A DNA stretch of 64,000 nt from Owenweeksia sp965214115 (lineage in GTDB: Bacteria; Bacteroidota; Bacteroidia; Flavobacteriales; Schleiferiaceae): assembly GCA_965214115.1 (NCBI GenBank), contig CBDCAU010000007.1, positions 372,001-436,000 of the forward strand, written 5' to 3'. Below the pieces are notes generated by a model. The model was given only the letters and a program-made list of their open reading frames with translations. It searched no databases and had not been told where the DNA came from. Shown piece by piece: positions 8,237 to 16,631 of the stretch. The position numbers and the translations under genes are program-made. The first letter of the stretch is position 1. The number at the start of each line of letters is the position of its first letter.

Positions 8237-8556
8237 TGGGAAATACGGTAAGATTTTCCTTTCTCAAAATCTTTTACCTGAGATTTAAAAGAAGGAATAA
8301 ATTCTAATAAGCTTCGAATGTTATTACTTTTGGAATCAAGAACTACTAATGCAATAGCATATCTTTTTAAATTTTGTTGAAACTCCAAGTTCTTGTCAAC
8401 GGTCAAAAAAATGTCAAATCCATTGTCAATAGCAAGACTCATTAAATTACCGTTTTTGATACCTTTCCAGTTCATATCAGCAACAGAAATAACGGTGAAA
8501 TCTTCAAGGCTTTTTTTAAGCCTCCAATCCAAGCATTCATCAAGCAAAATTTTCAT
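8233..8556 (-). CDS. DUF5615 PIN-like protein, putative toxin
   Basis: 107 residues beginning MKILLDECLDWRLKKSLEDF, the start typical of DUF5615 (a Mut7-C/PIN-like nuclease fold), with Asp6 and Glu7. The central acidic motif IFLTVDKNLEFQQNL supplies a further Asp. These proteins are predicted ribonucleases and usually sit directly downstream of a DUF433 gene, as here: the start lies 17 nt inside the upstream gene. Toxin activity is inferred from context. Confidence 0.85.
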   Translation of the reverse strand: MKILLDECLDWRLKKSLEDFTVISVADMNWKGIKNGNLMSLAIDNGFDIFLTVDKNLEFQQNLKRYAIALVVLDSKSNNIRSLLEFIPSFKSQVKDFEKGKSYRISQ

Positions 8557-8767
8557 TTAAAATCTTGGTTGAATTTTGTAGAATTTCTTGGGACAATTCC
8601 AAAACTCGCAGAACCTGAGAGCGTTGAACAGTAGGAAAACCTTCCAAAAACTCATCAATTCCGTCACCTGCTTCGAGGTAGTCAAACAAATTTTTGATGG
8701 GAACACGAGTTCCGTTGAAAACAGGCGTTCCTCCCAAAATTTCTTTGTCAATATTTATCGTTTTCAT
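8540..8767 (-). CDS. DUF433 protein, putative antitoxin partner
   Basis: 75 residues from the ATG at 8767: MKTINIDKEILGGTPVFNGTRVPIKNLFDYLEAG, the hallmark of DUF433 (PF04255, a small helix-turn-helix-like fold). An upstream in-frame start at 8824 would add 19 low-quality residues and was rejected. The 17-nt overlap with the DUF5615 gene and the order DUF433 then DUF5615 match the widespread antitoxin/toxin-like pair. It is probably a DNA-binding neutraliser of its partner. Confidence 0.85.
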   Translation of the reverse strand: MKTINIDKEILGGTPVFNGTRVPIKNLFDYLEAGDGIDEFLEGFPTVQRSQVLRVLELSQEILQNSTKILNENFA

Positions 8768-8802
8768 TTTGAATTTTTTGCGCAATTGAGCAAAGTTAAG
8801 AA

Positions 8803-8833
8803 TTGCGCCCGCCCTTTCCGCCACTTACCTTTG
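8803..8833 (+). promoter_or_regulatory. Promoter of ligA
   Basis: TTG at 8803-8805, a 20-nt spacer, TACCTTTG at 8826-8833. The expected transcript start is near 8839, about 12 nt before the ligA ATG. Confidence 0.6.
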
Positions 8834-8850
8834 ACCCCGCTTTCTTTTAG

Positions 8851-10875
8851 ATGAAAATGACTGACGCACAAGCCCAGCAAAAAATCCAAGCACTTTCACA
8901 GGAACTCCAGCACCACAACCATCTCTATTATGTGCTGGACAAATCGGAAATCTCCGATTATGAGTTTGACCAAAAACTGGCGGAACTGCAAAAACTCGAA
9001 GAACAATTTCCGCAATTCAAAGATGTCAATTCGCCCACGCAACGGGTTGGTGGTGAGGTTACTAAAGATTTTCCGACCGTCCGCCATAAGCACCGGATGC
9101 AGTCGCTCAGTAATACCTATAATAAGGAAGAACTGGAGGATTTTCTCAAGCGCACCGACAAGGCGCTGAACGAGCCGGTGGAATTTGTATGCGAATTGAA
9201 ATACGACGGCGTGGCCATTTCCATCACTTATAAAAATGGCAAATTTTTCCGCGCATTGACCCGTGGAGACGGCTCTAAGGGCGATGATATTTCCGCCAAT
9301 GTGAAAACCATCCGCAGCATTCCATTGCAATTACAAGGTGAAAATTGGCCGGAAGAATTTGAAATCCGTGGTGAGATTTTTATGTTGTTGGAAGGATTTA
9401 ATCAACTGAACCAAACTCGGTTGGAAGAAGGACTCGAACCGTTTGCCAATCCGCGCAACACGGCCAGCGGCACTTTGAAGATGCAGGATTCCGCCATCGT
9501 GGCCAGCCGCCCGCTTGATAGTTTTTTGTATTTCGTCATTTCGGAAAATTCAACTATTAGCAATCATTATGAAATGATGTTGCAAGCGCGGGAGTGGGGT
9601 TTCAAAATTCCGTTTCCGGAAAAAAACTACATCGCCAAGGCCAAAAACATCGACGAGATTTTTGATTTTATCAATTATTGGGAAGGCAAGCGCCACGAAT
9701 TACCATTTGAAATTGACGGCATCGTGGTGAAAGTCAATAACTTCGCCCAACAGGAACGCTTGGGTAGCACCGCCAAATCTCCCCGCTGGGCTATTGCCTA
9801 TAAATACAAAGCGGAGGCGGCGAGTACACTTCTAAAAGGTATCACTTATCAAATCGGGCGCACCGGTGCCATAACGCCGGTGGCAGAATTGGCCCCCGTT
9901 TTATTGGCGGGAACTACGGTGAAACGCGCCTCTCTCCACAACGCCGACCAAATTCAAAAGCTGGACTTGCACGAAAAAGATGAAGTTTTTGTAGAGAAAG
10001 GAGGTGAAATAATCCCGAAAGTAACGGGTGTCAATTTTGAGCAAAGAAATCCCGCAGCAAAACTGATAAGATACATCAAAAATTGTCCCGAATGCGGGAC
10101 GGAATTGATACGCGAAGAAGGGGAGGCGCTGCACTATTGCCCAAACGATTTGGGCTGTCCGCCGCAGGTGAAAGGCCGCATCATTCATTTCATTTCCCGC
10201 AAGGCGATGGATATCGAAGGGATGGGCGCGGAAACGGTGGAACTATTTGTGAATGAAGGGCTTATTGACGACTATGCCGATTTGTACGATTTGCAAAAAG
10301 AGCAACTTTTGCCACTGGAAAGGCTGGCGGAAAAGTCGGCGCAGAACATCATTGAGGGAATTGAAAAGTCCAAAGAAATTCCGTTTGAACGGGTGTTGTT
10401 CGGATTGGGAATTCGCTATGTAGGCGAAACAGTAGCGAAGAAACTGGCACGTCATTTTGAGACGATAGAAAACCTCGAAAAAGCATCGTATGAAGAGTTA
10501 ATTTCAGTAGATGAAATAGGGGAACGAATTGCGCTGAGCGTTCGCGAATTTTTTGATGATTCAGAGAAAGTAGAATTAGTAGAAAGACTGCAAGAAAAGG
10601 GTTTGCAATTTTCTTATCAAAAAGCAGAAGGTGCAAGCACGATTTTAGAAGGAAAATCCATTGTAATTTCCGGTAATTTTGAACAATTTTCCAGAACAGA
10701 ACTGAAAGAGGTGATTGAAAAGAATGGCGGTAAAAATACAGGCTCGGTTTCGGGCAAAACGGATTTCATTGTGGCGGGCGAAGGAATGGGGCCATCCAAA
10801 CGAAAAAAAGCCGAAGATTTAGGCGTGAAGATTATCGATGAAAATGAATTTGCCAAGCTAATCGGAAAGGAATGA
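8851..10875 (+). CDS. ligA: NAD-dependent DNA ligase
   Basis: 674 residues, the usual LigA length. The adenylation-site lysine is K117 in CELKYDG (KxDG motif). An OB-fold follows, then a four-cysteine zinc finger (CPECG ... HYCPNDLGC), helix-hairpin-helix repeats, and a C-terminal BRCT domain (about 595-672, ILEGKSIVISGNFEQFSR). It seals nicks during replication and repair using NAD+. The next gene overlaps its stop by 4 nt. A second Met two codons in (8857) is an equally possible start. Confidence 0.97.
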   Translation: MKMTDAQAQQKIQALSQELQHHNHLYYVLDKSEISDYEFDQKLAELQKLEEQFPQFKDVNSPTQRVGGEVTKDFPTVRHKHRMQSLSNTYNKEELEDFLKRTDKALNEPVEFVCELKYDGVAISITYKNGKFFRALTRGDGSKGDDISANVKTIRSIPLQLQGENWPEEFEIRGEIFMLLEGFNQLNQTRLEEGLEPFANPRNTASGTLKMQDSAIVASRPLDSFLYFVISENSTISNHYEMMLQAREWGFKIPFPEKNYIAKAKNIDEIFDFINYWEGKRHELPFEIDGIVVKVNNFAQQERLGSTAKSPRWAIAYKYKAEAASTLLKGITYQIGRTGAITPVAELAPVLLAGTTVKRASLHNADQIQKLDLHEKDEVFVEKGGEIIPKVTGVNFEQRNPAAKLIRYIKNCPECGTELIREEGEALHYCPNDLGCPPQVKGRIIHFISRKAMDIEGMGAETVELFVNEGLIDDYADLYDLQKEQLLPLERLAEKSAQNIIEGIEKSKEIPFERVLFGLGIRYVGETVAKKLARHFETIENLEKASYEELISVDEIGERIALSVREFFDDSEKVELVERLQEKGLQFSYQKAEGASTILEGKSIVISGNFEQFSRTELKEVIEKNGGKNTGSVSGKTDFIVAGEGMGPSKRKKAEDLGVKIIDENEFAKLIGKE

Positions 10876-11432
10876 ATTTCGTCCAAAAACTCCGCGATTA
10901 TTTTTTCCTGCGCGGCCGAAACACTTCGTTCCGACCCGCCGATTATTCAGGATTTGAAAACTGGAAACGAATGGCAATCCTTTTTGAGTCAGGAAATTAC
11001 GATGAACAGATTCTGGATTTTGCAAAAAAAATGAAAGGCGAGGGAAAGGAAGTGGAATTGATGGGATTTATTCCGCGCAAGCGAAAGGAAGTAATTGATG
11101 TCCCAAAATTTCCACATTTTACCAAAACCGAAGTGAAGGGTTTGGGAAAACCAAAATCGGATGATGTTTCTGCTTTCCTAAAGAACCACTTTGAGGTGTT
11201 CATTTCTTTGAACGAAAAGAGGGAAAGTCCGTTGCAATTTATAGAAGCGGCTACCCAAGCGGATTTTGCGATTGGATTGCGCAAAGTGAAATATGCGAGA
11301 TTTGATTTGATTTTGGAATCCAATCCCAATCAAAATATTGGGGATATTTTTAAAGAAATTGAGTATTATTTGAAGTTTATAAATTCAGCCCCCCAACCCC
11401 CCAAAGGGGGGCGAAGCACACAAATCGCATAA
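10872..11432 (+). CDS. DUF6913-like conserved protein
   Basis: 186 residues, start overlapping the ligA stop (ATGA). It begins MNFVQKLRDYFFLRGRN and contains the pattern IAILFESGNYDEQ-like (MAILFESGNYDEQILDFAKKM) and DFAIGLRKVKYARFDLIL, as in a small Bacteroidota family of unknown function often placed next to ligA or dapA. There is no catalytic motif I can name. The last 16 residues (SAPQPPKGGRSTQIA) are not native: they are read from an inverted-repeat element that starts at about 11386, so the original C-terminus was probably replaced when that element inserted. Confidence 0.75.
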   Translation: MNFVQKLRDYFFLRGRNTSFRPADYSGFENWKRMAILFESGNYDEQILDFAKKMKGEGKEVELMGFIPRKRKEVIDVPKFPHFTKTEVKGLGKPKSDDVSAFLKNHFEVFISLNEKRESPLQFIEAATQADFAIGLRKVKYARFDLILESNPNQNIGDIFKEIEYYLKFINSAPQPPKGGRSTQIA

Positions 11433-11487
11433 TAAAAGTGTGCTACTCGAAGTCCCTCGCCCGAGCGAGGATTTGAGGGGGCTTAAA
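11386..11487. repeat. C-rich inverted-repeat element with internal hairpins
   Basis: The ends are inverted (AGCCCCC near 11389 and GGGGGCT near 11480). Inside are three hairpins: CCCCCC/GGGGGG (about 11396-11411), AGCACAC/GTGTGCT, and CCTCGC/GCGAGG. It codes for the last residues of the upstream protein (PPKGG), a mark of this repeat type in Bacteroidota. Its architecture resembles the elements at 54340, 59648 and 61348. Confidence 0.65.
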
Positions 11488-11497
11488 AATTCACACA

Positions 11498-12379
11498 ATG
11501 AAAAAATTCAAAGGAACGGGAGTGGCATTGGTAACTCCTTTTAAATCAGACAATAGCATTGACTTTGACGGTTTGGAAAAACTGGTCAATCATTGCGTTG
11601 AAGGCGGTGTAGAATATTTGGTAGTGATGGGTACGACAGCCGAGAATCCCACGCTTTCCGCCAAGGAAAAAACGGAAGTGCTGAACTTTGTGAAAAAAGT
11701 AAATAACGGCCGAAAACCCATCGTTTATGGGATCGGGGGAAGCAATACTTTGGAACTAAAAAATGCTTTGCAAAACTTTGATAGTGAGGGGGTTGACGGC
11801 ATTCTTTCCGTTTCGCCTTACTACAGCAAACCGACCCAAGAAGGCATTTACCAACATTTCAAAACTTTGTCGGAGGCCAGCCCGCTACCGATTATTTTAT
11901 ATAATGTGCCGGGGCGGACTTCGTCCAATATTTCCGCCGAAACCACGTTGCGGCTGGCGCGGGATTTTGATAACATCGTGGCCGTGAAAGAGGCGAGCGG
12001 CAATTTGGAGCAAATAATGAAAATCTGTAATGAGCGTCCCGACGGTTTTTTAGTCTTGAGCGGCGACGATAATTTGACCTTGCCAATGCTGGCCTGCGGC
12101 GCGGACGGCGTGATTTCCGTGAGCGGCCAAGGCTTCCCAAAGGAGTTTTCCGAAATGGTGCGCCAAGGTTTGGCCGGAAATTTCGCGAAAGCGCAAGAAC
12201 TTCATTACCAGCTTTTTGAAATCACAAAAATGCTTTTTGAAGAAGGAAATCCAGCGGGGATAAAAGTGGTTTTAAAGGAAAAGGGAATTTGTGAAAGTCA
12301 TTTGCGGCAGCCGCTTTGGGAAATTAGCGATGGGTTGCGAAAGCGGATTCGGGAGGAGATGAAAAAGCGAAATATCTGA
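11498..12379 (+). CDS. dapA: 4-hydroxy-tetrahydrodipicolinate synthase
   Basis: 293 residues. The Schiff-base lysine is K164 (VAVKEASG) and the catalytic tyrosine Y135 (YNVPGRTS); the substrate loop is GTTAENPTLS (45-54), with AEN where many enzymes have GES. It condenses pyruvate with aspartate semialdehyde in lysine and diaminopimelate synthesis. The gene stands alone behind the repeat element, whose hairpins lie in its leader. Confidence 0.96.
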   Translation: MKKFKGTGVALVTPFKSDNSIDFDGLEKLVNHCVEGGVEYLVVMGTTAENPTLSAKEKTEVLNFVKKVNNGRKPIVYGIGGSNTLELKNALQNFDSEGVDGILSVSPYYSKPTQEGIYQHFKTLSEASPLPIILYNVPGRTSSNISAETTLRLARDFDNIVAVKEASGNLEQIMKICNERPDGFLVLSGDDNLTLPMLACGADGVISVSGQGFPKEFSEMVRQGLAGNFAKAQELHYQLFEITKMLFEEGNPAGIKVVLKEKGICESHLRQPLWEISDGLRKRIREEMKKRNI

Positions 12380-12388
12380 GAGAACCAG

Positions 12389-12396
12389 TAACTTTG
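12389..12396 (+). promoter_or_regulatory. -7 box of the RHH antitoxin operon
   Basis: TAACTTTG, an exact TAnnTTTG match, 29 nt before the antitoxin ATG and just after dapA. No clear -33 element. Confidence 0.45.
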
Positions 12397-12425
12397 TTAG
12401 GTGCAAATTAGAAAAAACTTAGGCA

Positions 12426-12701
12426 ATGGCATCCACAAAATTGACGCTCAATATTGATGAGGCGATTATCGCTGAGACAAAGCAAGCAGCTAAAGAACAG
12501 CAAATTAGCCTTTCTAAAATGGTGGAAAAAATTTTGGAAACCACAATTAGAAAAAGAAAAAAGCCGCTATATAAAACTGGAAACCCGAAGGTGGATAGGC
12601 TCATCGGCATCTTACCTCCATTAAGTAAAGAAGACGCGAAAAAGCCAACCAAGCAATTGCTCCGAGAAGCCTATGATACCTATTTAGAAGAAAAATATTG
12701 A
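12426..12701 (+). CDS. DUF6364-type ribbon-helix-helix antitoxin
   Basis: 91 residues. The N-terminus MASTKLTLNIDEAIIAETKQAAKEQ followed by ISLSKMVEKILE is a classic ribbon-helix-helix DNA-binding half, and the C-terminal tail would wrap the toxin. It is the intact partner of a PIN-domain gene whose frame begins before the antitoxin stop codon (ATTGA overlap), the usual coupled arrangement. It should repress its own promoter. Confidence 0.85.
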   Translation: MASTKLTLNIDEAIIAETKQAAKEQQISLSKMVEKILETTIRKRKKPLYKTGNPKVDRLIGILPPLSKEDAKKPTKQLLREAYDTYLEEKY

Positions 12702-13113
12702 AGTCCTTGTTGATTCGGATATGCTGTTGGACATTCTGATGGTGCGGGAACCATTTTTACAAAAAAGTGCTGAATGTTAGGCCCATTTGATTTCACATTC
12801 AGAATATAAACTAAAATCCTCGACTCGGATTTTTTATAATATTTTTCATTTTGGTAAGAAGTATTTGGCCAAAGAAGATGTATTGATAGGTATAAAGCAT
12901 TTGCTTGAAAATATTGATTTGACTCCAATCCTTCCCGTGCATTTCAAAAAAGGTATTTATTCCGATTGGAAAGACACCGAAGATGCCATCAATTATTTCT
13001 GTGCCTTGGACAATAAAACCGAGGCAATTATAACTCGAAATGTGAAAGATTTTAAGAAGTCGGAAATCCCCGTTTATTCTCCTGCCGACTTCCTTCAAAA
13101 ATTCGGGAACTGA
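12697..13113 (+). pseudogene. PIN-domain (VapC-like) toxin with a nonsense codon
   Basis: The frame from 12697 reads IEVLVDSDMLLDILMVREPFLQKSAEC, then TAG at 12778-12780, then AHLISHSEYKLKSSTRIFYNIF to DWKDTEDAINYFCALDNKTEAIITRNVKDFKKSEIPV. Both halves are in one frame and together form a PIN nuclease with its acidic residues (DSD, DTEDA, TRNVKDF). In relatives the interrupted position is usually Trp, so TGG to TAG is the simplest change. No ATG or GTG begins the frame where expected; ATT at 12697 overlaps the antitoxin stop. The toxin is therefore probably dead. Confidence 0.75.
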
Positions 13114-13201
13114 AAACTTGGCACTCCAATTGCCTATCGCCCTTTCAAACAAAATTCAATTTTTTTAATTCCCGTGCGGAGCCACGGAAAAAATCTCAAC
13201 A

Positions 13202-13783
13202 ATGAAAATCAAATTCCTCTCTATCGCATTGGTAGCCATTACTTTAGGTGCTTGCAATTCCAACAAAACCGTAACCCGCGTAGATGAAAAAGAGCAAATA
13301 GACCTGAGTGGCCGCTGGAACGACGTGGACAGCCGATTGGTGGCCGCCGAAATGGTGAGCGACGGCTTGAACCGCCCGTGGTTGGCAGATTTTGTAGAAC
13401 GCGAAGGCCGCAAGCCAGTGGTCATCGTGGGCTTGGTAAAAAACCGCAGCAGCGAGCACATTGCGATGGAAACGTTCATTAAAGACATTGAACGTGAGTA
13501 TATTAACTCCGGTCGGGTGCGTTTGGTGCAAGGCGCGGAGTTCCGCGAAAACCTGCGCGCCGAAAAAGCCGACCAACAGAACAACGCCTCGATGGAAACC
13601 GTGAAACGTTTCGGCCGCGAGCTGGGCGCGGATTTCATTTTGCAAGGGACGCTGAATTCCATCACTGATGCGAATTCACGCACTAAAGTAGTGTATTATC
13701 AGACCAACTTGGAACTGACCAATATCGAGACCAACGAGAAGGTTTGGCTGGGCGACAAAAAGATTAAAAAAGTGGTAGAATAA
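13202..13783 (+). CDS. LpoB-like penicillin-binding-protein activator lipoprotein
   Basis: 193 residues. Lipobox LGAC with the lipidated Cys18, then ARG-like core: DLSGRWNDVDSRLVAAEMV, RPWLADF, RKPVVIVGLVKNRSSEHI, GADFILQGTLNSI and a final TNLELTNIETNEKVWLGDKKIKK. These match the LpoB/CsgG-related family of outer-membrane lipoproteins. LpoB of E. coli activates PBP1b. The next gene is a COG3014-type lipoprotein, a pairing seen in many Gram-negatives, so the two probably work together in cell-wall synthesis. Confidence 0.88.
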   Translation: MKIKFLSIALVAITLGACNSNKTVTRVDEKEQIDLSGRWNDVDSRLVAAEMVSDGLNRPWLADFVEREGRKPVVIVGLVKNRSSEHIAMETFIKDIEREYINSGRVRLVQGAEFRENLRAEKADQQNNASMETVKRFGRELGADFILQGTLNSITDANSRTKVVYYQTNLELTNIETNEKVWLGDKKIKKVVE

Positions 13784-13812
13784 TCTGCCATTTTTGACGT
13801 CTTTTTTCTATA

Positions 13813-15240
13813 ATGTTTTCCTTCAAAAATAAAAGCCATTTTGTATGGATAATCGTGTTTTTTTGCACGGTTATCCTATCAAGTTGTCGTACCTATTATC
13901 AAAAAAATCTTGAATTTCAAGAGGCATTTGCGAATGGGAATTTTGACCGTGCCGAAAAGTTTCTCGATAAAAACAAAAAAGCTGCCGAAGGAAAGAACCG
14001 CCTCTTATATCTAATGCAAAAAGGGGTGGTTTTGCAGATGCAAGGTGAGTACGCGGCAAGCAACGAAAATTTCGAACAGGCCTACTTTTTTATCGAAGAC
14101 CAGCGGAAGAATTATGCGCTGGTCGGCTTGTCCGCGCTCACCAATCCGAACGTGCTCCCCTATATGGGCGAAGACCACGAAAAGGTGTTGATTCACTATT
14201 ACAAAGCACTCAACTTCCTGATGCTCAATAACTCTGAGAGTGCGCTGGTGGAAGCCAAACGACTGAACAACCGCCTGAACTTGCTGAACGACCGCTACGA
14301 AAACAAGAAAAACCGTTATCAAGACGATGCCTTTGCAAACATCATAATGGGCTTGGCCTACGAGCAACAAAACGATTGGAACAACGCTTTCATCGCGTAC
14401 CAGAACGCTTACAATTCTTACCAAGAAGGATATTCGCAAAACTTCTCAACTCCTGCGCCGGAACAATTGAAACAGGATTTGTTGCGCACCGCGTATTTAA
14501 ATGGTTATGCGCCGGATTTGAAATTTTACGAGAAAGAATTTGGCGTTAACTATGATTATGCGGGGCCGCCAAAAAATGGCGAAGTGGTGCTGTTTTGGCA
14601 TAATGGTTTAGGGCCGGTAAAAGCGGAATGGAGCGTGAATTTTACGGCGGTGAAGGGACAGGGCGGCGCGGTCACTTTTGCCAATGAAGAACTCGGTTTG
14701 AATTTCCCATTCCCCGCTGGTGAAGCCACGGACAGCGAGTCGGGCCTCGGAAATCTGAAAATCGTGCGGGTGGCATTTCCCAAATATTTGCAGCGGCCGC
14801 CCTATTTTATTTCGGCCAAAATTGAGGCGAACGGCCGAGAATTTCCCTTGCAAAAAGCGGAGAATGTGAACGGGATTGCGCGGTCGGTTTTGCAAGACCG
14901 TTTCGCGCGCGAGATGGGCAGTTCGCTTCTTCGATTGGCCGCCAAGCAGGCTTCGGAATACGCGGCGCGGCAAGAAAACGAAGATTTCGGCGCAGTGATC
15001 GGGTTGATAAATGCCTTTACCGAAAAAGCCGATACGCGGAATTGGCAGACGCTTCCGCACGACATTTTTTATACGCGGATACCGCTGGAGGAAGGTGAAA
15101 ATGAGCTGGTTCTGAATGCAAAAACCCGAAACGGCGAAACGGTGGAAGAATCGCGTTTCCAATTTATTGGTGAAAATGGCGTGGATTATTTCCACGTCTT
15201 CCACAGCTTGGCAAGCGGGCCGCCGCAAGATTTGAACTGA
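13813..15240 (+). CDS. COG3014-family TPR lipoprotein
   Basis: 475 residues. Lipoprotein signal with Cys25 (VILSSCRTYY). TPR-like helices span about 30-230 (ANGNFDRAEKFLDKNKKAAEG, YMQ-type repeats, AYEQQNDWNNAFIAYQNAYN). The C-terminal half is a beta-rich region of the COG3014 type (GEVVLFWHNGLGPVKAEW, then LPHDIFYTRIPLEEGENEL). It follows the LpoB-like gene by 29 nt. Partnership with LpoB is inferred from this conserved neighbourhood; its biochemical role is unknown. Confidence 0.8.
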   Translation: MFSFKNKSHFVWIIVFFCTVILSSCRTYYQKNLEFQEAFANGNFDRAEKFLDKNKKAAEGKNRLLYLMQKGVVLQMQGEYAASNENFEQAYFFIEDQRKNYALVGLSALTNPNVLPYMGEDHEKVLIHYYKALNFLMLNNSESALVEAKRLNNRLNLLNDRYENKKNRYQDDAFANIIMGLAYEQQNDWNNAFIAYQNAYNSYQEGYSQNFSTPAPEQLKQDLLRTAYLNGYAPDLKFYEKEFGVNYDYAGPPKNGEVVLFWHNGLGPVKAEWSVNFTAVKGQGGAVTFANEELGLNFPFPAGEATDSESGLGNLKIVRVAFPKYLQRPPYFISAKIEANGREFPLQKAENVNGIARSVLQDRFAREMGSSLLRLAAKQASEYAARQENEDFGAVIGLINAFTEKADTRNWQTLPHDIFYTRIPLEEGENELVLNAKTRNGETVEESRFQFIGENGVDYFHVFHSLASGPPQDLN

Positions 15241-15259
15241 GCTTTTTTAGCTTTGCCCA

Positions 15260-15568
15260 ATGGCGAAATTGCTATTTTTCTGTAAAGAAAATTTAGAACT
15301 ACTCTTTTGGGTTTCCGCGTTGGTGCTGCTTTTCGCGATGCCTGTTTCGGAATATCACTTCTCGCTTTGTCCTTTAAACTCTCTCGGTTTTTCGTGGTGC
15401 CCCGGTTGCGGGCTGGGCCATTCCGTTCATTATTTTTTGCATTTGGAATTTGCCCAAAGTAGGAGCGAACATTGGCTTGGCGGATTTGCAGTTTTTGTAA
15501 TCTTTTACCGTATTTTTCGGCTTTCAAAATTTTTAATCAAAACAAAAACAACAAATTATGGCCTATAA
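15260..15568 (+). CDS. DUF2752 small membrane protein
   Basis: 102 residues with three hydrophobic segments and the family motif CPLNSLGFSWCPGCGLGHSVHYFLHLEF: Cys37, the CPGCG motif and the following Gly and His. DUF2752 proteins are integral membrane proteins of unknown function. The end overlaps the start of the TM2-domain gene by 11 nt, and the two are often neighbours. Confidence 0.85.
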   Translation: MAKLLFFCKENLELLFWVSALVLLFAMPVSEYHFSLCPLNSLGFSWCPGCGLGHSVHYFLHLEFAQSRSEHWLGGFAVFVIFYRIFRLSKFLIKTKTTNYGL

Positions 15569-15914
15569 TTTTCATCAAATGCTGCCCGGATTGGACTATG
15601 AAGAAATGCAGTTTTTGCAGGAAATTTCCAAAGATTTGCCGGAGGAAAAAATGCAAACTTTTGTATCGATATATAATGGAAAGCGCCAAAAATCGGATAT
15701 GATTCTCATCGGCGGACTCATCGGTTTGCTCGGAATCGGCGGGGTGCAGCGCTTTATGGTGGGCCAAATTGGGATGGGCATTTTGTTCCTACTTACCTGC
15801 GGTTTATGCTTTATAGGCACCATTGTGGATTTGGTCAACTACAAGAAACTGACCTTGGAATACAATCAAAAAATGGCCTACGAAGCAATGCAGATGACGC
15901 GGTCGATGGGTTGA
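15558..15914 (+). CDS. TM2-domain membrane protein
   Basis: 118 residues. A soluble, acidic N-terminal half is followed by a TM2 domain: ILIGGLIGLLGIGGVQRFMVGQIGMGILFLLTCGLCFIGTIVDLV, with two membrane helices and the usual GxxRF/VGQ and DLV landmarks. Function unknown. The start lies inside the DUF2752 gene, so the two are coupled. Confidence 0.85.
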   Translation: MAYNFHQMLPGLDYEEMQFLQEISKDLPEEKMQTFVSIYNGKRQKSDMILIGGLIGLLGIGGVQRFMVGQIGMGILFLLTCGLCFIGTIVDLVNYKKLTLEYNQKMAYEAMQMTRSMG

Positions 15915-16227
15915 AAATAATCGGGCAGCAAACCTTTGGTTTTCTGTTTTGTAGAAAAATCCCTTCCTTATTTTGTAAGATTTCAGTAGTTTTTCAAGCG
16001 ATTTTTGGGTAGAAATTTTTTCAAAAATTTTCATAAAAATTGGGCGGGCGCAAAAACCTAATTTTCAGAAAACTGTCTGTTTCCGCATCCTAAATGGTTA
16101 GTTTAAACCATTGATTTACAAACAATTGAGTTTGTATAACTTTTGGCGATTGCTTTTCTTTGTTCGAGATTTATTTCTGAAAAAACAGAAAACACTCTCT
16201 CTACTTTAATCATTGAAAAGCGCCCAA
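15915..16227. other. Non-coding stretch with small hairpins
   Basis: About 310 nt without a supported gene. It contains short inverted repeats (AATGGTT/AACCATT near 16093, ACAAAC/GTTTGT near 16120, TTCTG/CAGAA near 16176). No terminator with a T run and no exact TAnnTTTG box was found. Confidence 0.5.
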
Positions 16228-16590
16228 ATGTATCTATCCGAATTGAGCATTGTTTTTACTCTCTCCGCCGTCATCACCTTTATAATGGCGTATTTGTCAA
16301 CCCGTTTTCCCGCCATTGATGGCAATGGAATCTTGCCCTACAAAACCCCTCAATCAATGCGTTCCCAACACGCGTGGGATTTTGCACAGCGCGTTCAGCC
16401 TCGTTTTCAGTTAGTTGCGGGATTTTTTCAATTAGGGGCAGCAGTCCTTTTCACTTTTCTTCCTCAGCCCAGCCTTTTAATTTCGTGCTTATTGATTGGG
16501 ATAGTGATTATGGCCAGTTTTCTATTTGTAGTTGTTGGGGTAGAAACCCGCCTAAAAATGGCCCGCAAACACGAGCGCGCCACCTCTTGA
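16228..16590 (+). CDS. SdpI/YhfL-family membrane protein
   Basis: 120 residues from the ATG at 16228; the TTG five codons upstream is less likely. Three hydrophobic segments. The motif GNGILPYKTPQSMRSQHAWDFAQRVQPR matches the SdpI family signature (GYRTPxSM ... W ... AN). SdpI of Bacillus is an immunity protein against the SdpC toxin, but most members have no known role. Stand-alone gene. Confidence 0.75.
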   Translation: MYLSELSIVFTLSAVITFIMAYLSTRFPAIDGNGILPYKTPQSMRSQHAWDFAQRVQPRFQLVAGFFQLGAAVLFTFLPQPSLLISCLLIGIVIMASFLFVVVGVETRLKMARKHERATS

Positions 16591-16631
16591 AAATACAATC
16601 TTTGCCCAGCTCTTTCTCGTAACTTGCCCTT

